Part shown: piece after piece, positions 46,513 through 56,051 of the stretch
How the letters are laid out: every line of letters starts with the position of its first letter
How positions within the stretch are numbered: position 1 is the stretch's first letter
Source: Leucaena leucocephala
Lineage: Eukaryota > Streptophyta > Magnoliopsida > Fabales > Fabaceae
Assembly: GCA_037074615.1 (NCBI GenBank)
Contig: CM073551.1
Coordinates: 15,313,750-15,377,749, forward strand
Direction of reading: 5' to 3'
DNA: 64,000 nt
Position numbers and translations under genes: made by a program
Notes under the pieces: generated by a model
Told to the model about the DNA's origin: nothing
What the model saw: the letters and a program-made list of their open reading frames with translations, nothing else
The model's database searches: none

Positions 46513-47904
46513 ACCCACACAAAATCTCTTTCTGCTTTATGACTAAGAATCGAGGCATCCATCTCTTATCTTCTATCTTCTCATCTAGCGAAGTACTTTC
46601 ATTATCCGCTTTATGTCCATGCTAGCATTACTCTTTTTGTATGAGTCAACTTAATTGGAGTTTATTTCTACTTCATCACGGCACTTGATCTTGTGCTATT
46701 CATCCATTTGGTTATGGATAACTCCTTGTACTAGACTTGAGAGTAGTGTCCATTTCTTTCATATCAAACTCTCTCGAATATTATTGTATTCGGGAGTTTC
46801 CCTCACCCACTCATCATACTTTCTAACACTTATCCCTTATTACTTCTCTTAGCATCTAGCAGAATTCTTTAACATCCACAAAGCTTCATCCTCTTTTCGT
46901 ATAGAAACTCTTATAACTCTATTGTTGCTCTTATCATCTTTAATGATTCAACATCATACAGAGAGAGGACTTATGCAGTTATTCTTTTCTTTACTTTACT
47001 GCTAAGTAGGAGCATATACTCTAACATGCATAATGCCTGGCCAATATCTTGTAGGACTGTATACTTGCTCCTAAATGCAAAGCTCTAACATTCTCTTATG
47101 ACTTTATCAGCCTCTCAGGAGAGTATTGCTCTTTTGCTTCTCGTTCTCCTGAACAAAGTCATAATTTAAATCTTTCATTTCAAATCCACTCTTATTTGGA
47201 CTTGGCAGAAGGGTTTTAATCCTTTAATGTTCATAACCTTTCTTACTTTTCATAACTTTGTTTATCATTCATCATATATATGCTAAACTTCTATGGCATT
47301 TACACTCTTTCATATCTTACCCCTTAACATCTTAGTGTAACTCCAGGGTCTATCTTACTTTAACTTTTCACTTTTCTTACCTTGTCCATCTATACCAACT
47401 TCTGTGACAACTGGACCCTTTTTCATTACTCTTTCTTAGACTACTCTTGCCTAAACATCTTTCTGGATGAAGGCTACATTACTCTTCTAAGCCTTAGCAT
47501 TCTCTATCTCATAGAACTACTGGGTTCTATCATTACTTTAGACCTTCTTCTCTAGGTCTCTCTAGCCTTTTAATCTTTTTATCCTCATCTGGAGGATTTA
47601 TCTGCTCATACTTTTCTGTTCTCAAAACATATGGGGTTCTCTTCTTTGTTCCTCAGGCATACTTCTATAAAACTTTTGAATATCAGCACTCAGACTTTAA
47701 CTTGGACTCCATCTTTGTTTAAAGAAAACTAAGTTCAGTCCGTATAATAAAGGCTATTTGAGGAAAATCATTATAAATAATTTTTCTGGATGAGTTTATC
47801 AACTAGTGAAGCTTACTTACCTTAACTTCGTCTTTGGCATTCATCTTCCCAAAGAGATACTACATTGTACTCATCTCATGGCTCATTACTTTCCTTAGGC
47901 TAGG

Positions 47905-48357
47905 TCTAACTGCGACCTCGGGATCTAACTACGATCAACCGTCAGCCTCTTCAGAATCTAACTGCGACTCTGGAACTGTTAGGATCTAACTGCGACCCTG
48001 GAGCCATGCTAGGATCTAACCGCGACCCTCCAGAATCTAACTGTGATTCTGTATATCTCCCGAAGATCTTAAACCAACAGACTAAGTTATAGGGTTCACC
48101 GCTTCTACTTGTTGATAATTTAATAAAAATTTAAAAATATTATGTTCAGTAGCCCGTATTATTTCCCAAGACTTTACTTATTTCCTCTCACTCAGGAGTT
48201 CCTTCTCATCTTTCTTACCTTACTGTGGCTTACCATGCCTTGTGCAATCATGGTTTAATCACTTGCCATTGCATTCTGCTGCTATGGCCTCATCATAACT
48301 TCTCATGTAAATCTGTGCTCTAACTGCGAGCCATTTGAACTATGCTCTAACTGCGAG
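47905..48357. repeat. Spaced TCTAACTGCGAC repeats in element G
   Basis: At least six copies of TCTAACTGCGAC or close variants between 47905 and 48050 (47905, 47923, 47957, 47984, 48014, 48034) at 18-34 bp spacing, and two CTCTAACTGCGAG copies at 48318 and 48344. Variants differ mainly in the GCGA part (ACGA, CCGCGA, TGTGA). It resembles the TCGCGAC clusters of C and F but with its own constant TCTAACT flank. Confidence 0.6.
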
Positions 48358-49486
48358 CAGACTGCATCAGATCCAACTCTTATCTGAAGAGTGATCTGTA
48401 CTCATCTGAATCTAGTCTCTTTCTGAGAGTCATCTATTTCAAATCTAACTCTTTCTGTATACCATTCCTTTCAACATAAATGGCTCTGAGTACTGCATTC
48501 GTAAGCCTATAGAAAAACCTGAATCACCCCAATCATAAATCATATCAGAATATCATATCATAACTTATCGTCCCATAAACTGAGACTATCTATCATCCTC
48601 AATACATTCCTTATTGCATATCATATGGTATGGGAGCAATATAACTTTCTCATAACTTCCTCACCATATATACTCTACCCTGCATATACTACGAAATGGG
48701 AGTATTCATCATGGCATACTCTAACATGCATGTCATTATATGACAACTGTAAGGAGATGCAACTATTCATCATCATAATTTGCTCAACCATCCATCAGAC
48801 ATTGTAATAAACTAAGTAAGCCTCAAAACATATTTCCTTTATCATATTGCCTATGATATCCTGATCATTCATCCTGAAACATTTATCTATTTCATTTAGG
48901 CTGCCATGCTACCCTCTTATCAGGGTATAGACTCGACCCTTCACTACTTTTTCTTACATAGAGGATAGGGGAGTCACTCTATCTTTAAAATTGTGGCTAT
49001 CTTTCCCTGTCTAGGCATTATACATTTCTGTTTCTAATCTTGTATACATCTACCACTCTATTGAACTTCTATGACTACCCGAGAAATCCTTTGTAGATAA
49101 CATGAAATCCAATCCGTAAATTAACTCTTTAATCATTCAACTCTCTCTGTTCATATATATGAACTTGGCTAAACATTTATCAAAAGGGTTTCTCTTTCTC
49201 TATTTAACCTTTAGCCTCACGCTCATCTCTATTTAACTGAGAGGAATACTTTTCATAAACTTTACTCAAGGAATACTTCCCAGGTGAGCGGAACAGTCTC
49301 CATTTCTCTTGAGCAACTTTGGTATCTTTCTACTGTCTCTCAACTCTTTTTGTGCATATACATCAGTCTCAGTCTACTCCTGACTGGACTATGGTTCTTT
49401 TCTGGTCTTTCTTGATTCTAACTAACTTAGATCACATAAATCTCATTCATCATCTAGCACCATTACTTATGTTCTCTAACAGCCCA

Positions 49487-49860
49487 GCACCCTTCCACAT
49501 AGATATTGTCCGCTTTTCCCTTAAGCAGCCTTGAGGCCACACGAGAGCACGGTTTTGTTCCCAGGCACATGAGGACTTTAACCCCTTAGGCACCCAAAAA
49601 TACGTCCTCCGGGTATCAGAGCTACGCAGCGAAAGATATTATCCCTTCTCCCCTTAGGCAGGCACCTCTGGGCCCACACGACGTTAGGGTTTTGTTTCCC
49701 AGAACTGCCTGCCTACCACTCGTGCCTTCCTACCCCCACTGGGGCGCTTGGTGACGAGGGCGCTTGGTGAGTACTAGAAATGCGTCAATAAGGTAGAGGT
49801 ATCCATACCCTTATAAGGCATGCTTCGTTCACCTCCCCAATCGATGTGGGACTAATATCC
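49487..49860 (-). mobile_element. Probable degenerate TRIM-like solo LTR
   Basis: An island of different composition within element G. On the plus strand it opens near TAACAGCCCAGCAC, contains GATATTGTCCGCTTTT and ACGGTTTTGTTCCCAGG, and ends near CAATCGATGTGGGACTAA. Read on the minus strand these are hallmarks of a common plant short LTR (GTCCCACATCG...TATAAGG...GGACAATATC...GGGCTGTTA). Element C lacks it at the matching position. Exact ends and target duplication could not be fixed. Confidence 0.5.
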
Positions 49861-51368
49861 TGTTTCAGGGACTTTAACTTTCGAGAACTTGAAGGCATAT
49901 GTTAGGCTCATTTCTTGCATAAGCCTTATCCTAACTTTTGATTCTTTTGTTCATAAAAGACTAACTGAACAAAGTCTTTCCAGATGTAGATCTGCATCTG
50001 AAAATCATCTTAGACTAGCATGTATCTCTATTTCTCATACTGTTCAGCTTGCCTACATCATGTGCTAAACCTCTAACTGATAAGCTTTAGTGAGGCTGGC
50101 ATCTTCATCCATCATCAGGTCCCTGCGTATCTTCATCGTGACCTGAGTATGAACTAGGCGCAATGCATCCATGAACTTTAGTTGTGACCATCTCATTCTA
50201 CTTGTCATGACTGGATAGCTCTACATTCTTTAGTCACGACCTCGGGTCACCTTTCGTCATGGCCTAACCTCTCGAGGACTTCTAGCTGTGTCCCAAATTG
50301 CTTTACATCTGACCTATATCTAACTTGCTTTAAACATTCCCTTATAATGTTCTTGTCTAGTCTTTACCCTAGTAATGGTTGATCCTTACACATCAGTTGT
50401 GAACCATTTGCCAAAAGCTCACTTATCTTTACATGCCAAATAGGGTATATGGTAATATCTAGCTTATGGCCATCTCATACCATGCTACTAACATGAAAAC
50501 TTAATCCAGGTCAATGCCCTCTATCACATCTTTGTTTATCATCCTTGCTACGGCATTGAGGAACTGCAGCTAAACTGACTGCTCTTGATTTCTACTTCCT
50601 TCCATCCCTTAACCTAAACTAAGTAGTTCACTTCCTACAGCCTTTCTTGAGACTAGTATAGTCACATTGTCTGTCTTTCATAAAGAAGGCTGGGGTGGAT
50701 TAGGGCTAGGAACATCCCTTTAATCTTTATCTATAACCTCGTATATTTCTGGACTGGGATAATATGAAGGGATGTCACAGATTGTAACTAGTTCTTAGGC
50801 TACTCATATCAAACTTATCCTCAAACTCTAGTAGAGGAGGAATAATATCTGGCCTACCTATAATTCAGTATCAGTTCTCAGCTTCCTCAGCCATAATCTA
50901 TCCTCTTATCGAAGGAAGAGAGCTTACCTTAGGATTAAAGAGCACTCTATCAAACTCATCCTATACATAATTACTAGACCCATCATTATCTAGTGCAACA
51001 TTATCTGGTGCATACACAATATCTGACTAAATTTCTTATAATCTCCAGACTGTAAATTTGAGTCTATAAAAATATGCATGGGGTACCTTACTATAAACCT
51101 TCCTGATTGATTCCCTTATGCTATTATCTTAACTCTTTTCACTACCTGAAGAGTCAAAGTCTAAGTGTACCTCATCTTTATACAGCATTACTGGTTGGGG
51201 GTCTCACTAATTAACTGATGTTTCAAGCTTAACTTTATGAATTCCCATGTCTACTGGTGTAACATTTGCTCTATGTTCTGTCGTTGTGACCAAAAGTCTT
51301 CTTTCATCGTGACTTATGACCTAACTTGTGGCAACTTAGACATCTGGCATCCTTACTGTAGTATCTAG

Positions 51369-51485
51369 TCACAACATGATACTTCGAGCTACTTTTATAG
51401 CTTCCTTAGTCATGAACTGATCAGCTTCTGTCTCTATCCATAGAGGAAATTGCTTCTTAAACATTATTCTGCTTAGTCCAGTCAT
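51369..51485 (-). CDS. Short conserved ORF just after the primer-binding site (element G)
   Basis: A 38-codon frame, MTGLSRIMFKKQFPLWIETE at its start, the same length and place as 4694-4810 of element C. Most changes between the two are single substitutions and both end at the same codon. In G no gag follows it. It may be a remnant of a gag amino end or a leader ORF. Confidence 0.45.
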   Translation of the reverse strand: MTGLSRIMFKKQFPLWIETEADQFMTKEAIKVARSIML

Positions 51486-51848
51486 ATTGTGTTAATAAAC
51501 ATGAGACCTCGGCTGTATCGGCTGACTAAGATTAGCCCATCGTAATTATATCTTTCGTAAGACTGTAAAGCTCAGGGTACAGTCTCATTCATCTGGGTGT
51601 CTCTATTTTCTGTCTAAACCTTTCCAAGTAGTGAACACTATCCCTATATCATACTCTAGGGAGAGAACCATTCAAATTTCTCATTTGTCTAAGGGATTAG
51701 TCTAACTAAACCAGAGCATCACTGAGCCAGAACCTTCTGTTCTGTGCCAGAATCTTATGCTCTGAGCCAGAACCCTTTGTTCTGTGCTAACTTTATTCTG
51801 TACTAACGCTAGAAATCATCTGTTCAAAGCATTTTCTAAGCCAGAATC

Positions 51849-51864
51849 CTTTGCTCTGATACCA
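51849..51864 (-). other. Primer-binding site of element G
   Basis: TGGTATCAGAGCAAAG on the minus strand, 3 bases from the LTR edge at 51868. Confidence 0.88.
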
Positions 51865-51867
51865 AAA

Positions 51868-54800
51868 TGAAACATCCTTCTTTATATATCTCAGAGTACT
51901 CTTGCTATAGCACTCTCAACTAGAGTATATCTCTCTTGTCGAAAATTTTGGTAGAAAATAACTGTACTGATTCGGTAATTTCCCATGAGAACTACCATTC
52001 TACGTAAGTACCTAGGAAAGACTGGATGAACCGGCTAGGTCCACTCACTTCCAGCCTCCTTAGACAGCACCTACGTACACAGTACTCTGTATAGTCTACC
52101 AGCACAACGGTATTTTTTTCTAGTACACATCTTTAAATGTTAACCTTAAATATTGACCTTAACCTTAACCTTACATATACTCAATTGGAATTATCTTAGA
52201 TCATTGGAACACCTCTTAAACTTAAAAACATTAATTTCCAAGAGTTGGGCTTACGGGTACTGTTCACTGTCACTATTCACTGGGTAATTCCAGATTACAG
52301 CCTGAACTTTGAAAATTCATAATCAAATCTAGAAAAATCATTTTGATGTGATTCCAATTTATAATGAAATATATTTCATTCAAATTTGATAGAAAAATAT
52401 CAAAATGAGGTTTCCTTGTCCAGATCAAATCAGTTTATTCGTTGAACTTTACTGTTCATTTGGTAAATCTGGTAGTTCCAGTTTCTTTGCCCCATATTCA
52501 AAAATTTATTTCTCCTTGTATACTTATCCAATTGAGTCTAATTACCTATGGATTTAAATATCCGAATGTTTACTTTAATCTCATAAAATTTCATGGAAAA
52601 ACTCATTCATTTACTATATGAAATTAGCGTAGGAACCTCACTGCCTCTAAGCAGTCCTATTATCTTATTCCAGATTTTAACTCCCAAATTTGAAAAATCA
52701 TAACAATTCGAGTTCTTAAACCAAATGAGTAGTTCTTGGTGTCCAATTAAAGCTCTGGATCTTAGCTATGTTCATACCAAATTTTACGTGAAACCGAATA
52801 GAATAAGTTACTCAAACTATCGCTGGAAGTGATCTGCCTCAGCTCAGATCCAGTGAGTAAATTCATTATACATACCAATATATCATCACATAAATTAAAG
52901 GCATGCTTTCCAAGTCATACACCATTCATACATCCAAAATTACCTCCTTCCTTGTGATGTTCCAGCACCTAGATCATGGTTATGGGGGGGTGAGATTCGG
53001 GGGAATCTCAGTAGCAAACAATACCAAACAATGCATGTATTAATGTAAAGACTTGTGCTTGCTTGTGAAAGTGTTATCATAGTATGATGAGCATGCTTCC
53101 ATGTATCATATGAAATACATTTGGCCAAAGTAATCATAACATAACAGAGCTTCAATCATCTACCATATACTCACAATTCAACCAAGTCATAGCACAATCA
53201 AGTATACATTATATACATACAAGTTTAGGGTAAGTCCACTACCTTGGATTTAAGCTTTCTTTCTTATGCTTGCACTTGCTTCCCAAACTTTCCAATCATA
53301 AAGCTTTTCGGTCAATCATTCCCCAACACCTTCTTAGAGGTTTCAAGGTCCTAAATACATTCATATTCATTACATAATCCATTAGGACCATGAACTCAAA
53401 CACTACTCAAGACTACCTCTCTTGAACCTTTAACTTGCTTTAACTAACATAACTTTCTTTAATCTTTGCCAAATAACTTAGCCTTTGAACCAATTTATGT
53501 CTTGACCTTACCCTACATAATTTCACCTTTTGAATCCATTTATGAACTCAATAACCAAATTCCAGCAAGAATACACTGTTCTGTACAGATTTGGAAAAGC
53601 ATACATAAATCTTCCAAAAATTCTCATTTTGATTCCAATGCTTCCCATACTTGTTCCTCCAATTTTCCCCCACACAAAATCTCATTTTAAGACCATTGGA
53701 AGCATCAAAATCATGAAATTCAAATCACTGTTCACGTGAGTGAACAGTACCGTGAGGAATTTTCAACATTATAACCTTTAATTCCAATGGTTTCCAAGGT
53801 TCAAAACCTTTCCAATCCTACACAAAATCATCATATAAACTCAATGGAGGCATTAAATCATTGAAATTCCATTTCCTTCTATCATGAACAGTGCATGAAC
53901 AGTGCAACCCGAAATGTTCTTCCATGGTAAAGTCAAGAACATCAACTTAATCCAACAACCAAGCATGTAACTAACTTGTTTAAGCTTGTCTTAACTATCT
54001 ATGACTTAAAACTCATATTCCTTTCACATATACACAAAAATTCCAGCAGCATCTCCCCAAGATTTAACCCTCAAAAATCACTTAAACTCAGGCACAAACC
54101 ATAAGAACAAAAGGTAGAAGCAAGGAGACAACTTACCTTACTTGCTCCTTCAAGACCCTTGCTTCTTCCTTGCTTTCTTCCACTTTCTTTCTCTAGAACT
54201 CACTTCTCTCTCCAAAGGAGCTATTGGGTGTGAAGAATGAATGGAAAAGGGGGGTATTTATAGCAAAAGTCATGTGCCATTTGAAGGCCAAGATCACTTT
54301 GAAAACTATTTGATCTAATGGTTAAAGGTTTGATCTTGGAATGTCTTTTCACTTTTCACTCAAGACCTTACCACCATGACATCACTAGCATGGCCTCACT
54401 TGGTACACCTAACCCTTCCTCTTTTTGGGTGCCATTTTGAAGTCCTTGTGGGTCCCACCATGTGCAACACCTAATTCTTACTTTATTATCTTTTTTTTTC
54501 TTTTCAAAAATCCATAAATTATTCATTATTGGACTTGGGCTCCAAGACAACTTTTGGGCCTTATTGGGCTGGCCTAGGATGACATGTTGGGTCTCTTTTA
54601 GGTCCAATAGCTAATTGGCCCAAATCCCAATGTATTTTCCTTATACCGATATCCATAAATCACCCTGATCTTAGCATAAATGCTAAACACCTCTTTTAAT
54701 TATTCTAACATTTTTAGAAATTCATTCTAATATAAAATGAATTCTCTACAAAGTTTCATAATTTTTTGAGCCCCAGAAGTCCTATTAAAAATTACATACG

Positions 54801-55159
54801 TTTCCTTTAACCCTTTATCGGTGTCCTTTTTCACCGTAAATTCCATAATTAATTCTACATGACTCCTTTTTGACTTCTGTCAACTCCATAAATTCTCATA
54901 TTAATTATAATAATTTACTATCAAATTTCCTCTAATATCCATCCATTGTGTGAAATGACTAAAATGCCCTCCATTTACTTCTGGTTTCTTAGGGCATCAT
55001 AGTGGCATTTTCGTAATTTTGCACTTTGGCTCTTAGACTTTCTTCCTCTTCCAATTAATCCTTTTCTTTACATAAATATGGCCATATATTTTCCTAAAAA
55101 TCTCATATATTTCATTTAACCTGTACATACAACGTAGTACAGAAATTAGGGATGTTACA
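51868..55159 (-). mobile_element. 5' LTR of element G
   Basis: A 3292-bp LTR, TGAAACATCC...GGGATGTTACA on the plus strand, A-type at both ends. Sense order: U3 with GGGCATTTTNGTCATTT motifs, TATAAATA (54255-54262), donor-like AG|GTAAGTTGT at 54136/54137, inverted repeat ACTGTTCAC-GTGA-GTGAACAGT (53727-53748), hairpin GAGATTC-GGGG-GAATCTC (52992-53009), conserved block (about 51965-52085). Confidence 0.9.
54255..54262 (-). promoter_or_regulatory. TATA box of G 5' LTR
   Basis: TATAAATA on the minus strand followed by CCCCCC, then the leader and AAG|GTAAGT about 120 bp later. Confidence 0.7.
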
Positions 55160-55164
55160 GCTGT

Positions 55165-56051
55165 GAGCTACTCAAACAGACCAGAGGCACTTTCAGCAAG
55201 CTCCTCTTGAATTGGCTCCCCCTTAAAATTCCCTTCAGCTACCCTTTTGCCTCTTTTTACACTCCTCAACTCCCTAGCCTTCTTATTAGCCTTTGAGACA
55301 CTATAACATTTGGTGACAGAAGGCTCAAGGAAAAAGTCAGTTTTGAGGGTAGGGACCCCGTGCTTCTTACACAGATTAGTAATTAAATGTTTGAAGACAA
55401 GGAGAACTGTTGCAAAATTTACACAATGGAAAATGGAGTTTGAGATGATGTGGTTGAGGTCTATAGGCTGTTGTGTCATTAACAAATAAAGCAGAAGGGC
55501 TCCCTCTTCGTTAATATCTGAAATATGAGCTTGAGGCATCACATTATAGGTCATAAAGTTGAGCCAAACTTTAACTTCATCATTCATGAACTTCCTTTCT
55601 AGATATCTCTTTTAGCCTCTAATAGTCCACTTTGCTCCTTTCCCTCCTAGAATGGCCAACATTGTATCCCAGGGGACTTCATCTAAATGAGTTTTTAAAT
55701 GATGAAAGTGACATTCAGAAAGAGTGGGCAGTTTGTAAAGGGATTTAATGCCAAAATCACCAATGAAAAATGATTTTCCTCTAAATTCAATCCCCAGGGA
55801 TTCCTCTAAGGCTGTAGTGATGTAGAATTCCCTCACTAAAGTGATATTGGATTTAGTCCTTTTTTTCATCATTTCCTTAAATCCACTTTCTAAAGCCAAC
55901 TTATAAAAGTCAAACTCCTCTATTGCTAGGAATTCATTTTCCTGGACAATGCCCCTGGTGTTGAACATAGCCTCAGCTATCTTTCGTCTAACTTGGCAGG
56001 GGCTCTGACTCAAGATCTTTTGCTCACTTCAGGGTTCTTTGTTCGAGCCAT
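55165..56051 (-). pseudogene. Athila-type 'putative plant transposon protein' ORF (env-like third ORF), amino and middle part
   Basis: Begins at an ATG at 56051 (MARTKNPEVS), shifts frame near 56015, then reads QVRRKIAEAMFNTRG, LVREFYITTALEESLGIEFRGKSFFIG, LPTLSECHFH, KWTIRG, a TAA at 55612-55614, and on through VWLNFMTYNVMPQAHISDINEEGALLLYLLMT to ESASGLFE. The combination of REFY, an RGK/interaction segment, W...F....MP..H.S.....ALLLY is what I know from the putative plant transposon protein family (PF20167) in Athila-type elements. Function there is not established. Element G cuts it after the GCTGT site; the rest is at 42596-42868. Confidence 0.72.

Larger units (their letters stand above)
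46513..51848 (-). mobile_element. Non-coding internal region of element G
   Basis: About 5.3 kb, pyrimidine-rich on the plus strand, without a convincing frame apart from the short ORF at 51369-51485. 48725-49486 and 49880-51848 match element C (1-617 and 3216-5173). 46513-48720 has no counterpart in the window. Around 50900-51230 the minus strand holds a frame-like stretch with DFDSSGSEK but with six or more stops; I would not call it a gene. A TRIM-like insertion occupies about 49487-49860. Confidence 0.7.
42869..55159 (-). mobile_element. Rearranged non-autonomous LTR element G with inverted ends
   Basis: A 12.3-kb insertion flanked by the exact duplication GCTGT (42864-42868 and 55160-55164). 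The right side is a normal minus-strand 5' LTR (51868-55159) with primer-binding site. The left side is not a normal 3' LTR: 42869-44409 is a plus-oriented copy of the LTR start (TGTAACATCCC), so the two outer ends form an inverted repeat of about 1.54 kb with only about five differences in the first 225 bp by eye. Inside are a short minus-oriented LTR start, polypurine tract, integrase (minus), then RNase H/integrase (plus), then 5.3 kb non-coding sequence related to element C. Confidence 0.88.

Noticed and set aside
49741..49790. GGGCGCTTGGTGA direct repeat, considered as a 5S rRNA-like segment of a Cassandra element
   Set aside because: The internal promoter words of plant 5S rRNA genes are absent, so there is no support for a 5S-bearing element.
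50900..51230. Minus-strand frame-like stretch in element G with DFDSSGSEK, considered as a relic of the extra ORF of A and B1
   Set aside because: Six or more stops and only a loose acidic-serine resemblance; none of the diagnostic motifs (RSETTVNQ, ELD.YF, RIKFKK) is present.
5174..51864. tRNA-like matches at the TGGTATCAGAGC sites
   Set aside because: Only 12-16 bases match initiator-Met tRNA and they sit next to LTR ends. They are primer-binding sites, not tRNA genes.
13192..54607. A 68-79 codon frame (MDLKETQHVILGQ...) repeated at 13192-13398, 21788-21994, 43421-43660 and 54368-54607
   Set aside because: It lies in the U3 of A-type LTRs upstream of the TATA box and is repeated simply because the LTRs are. 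The frame lengths differ between copies and no domain is recognisable, so I do not call it a gene.
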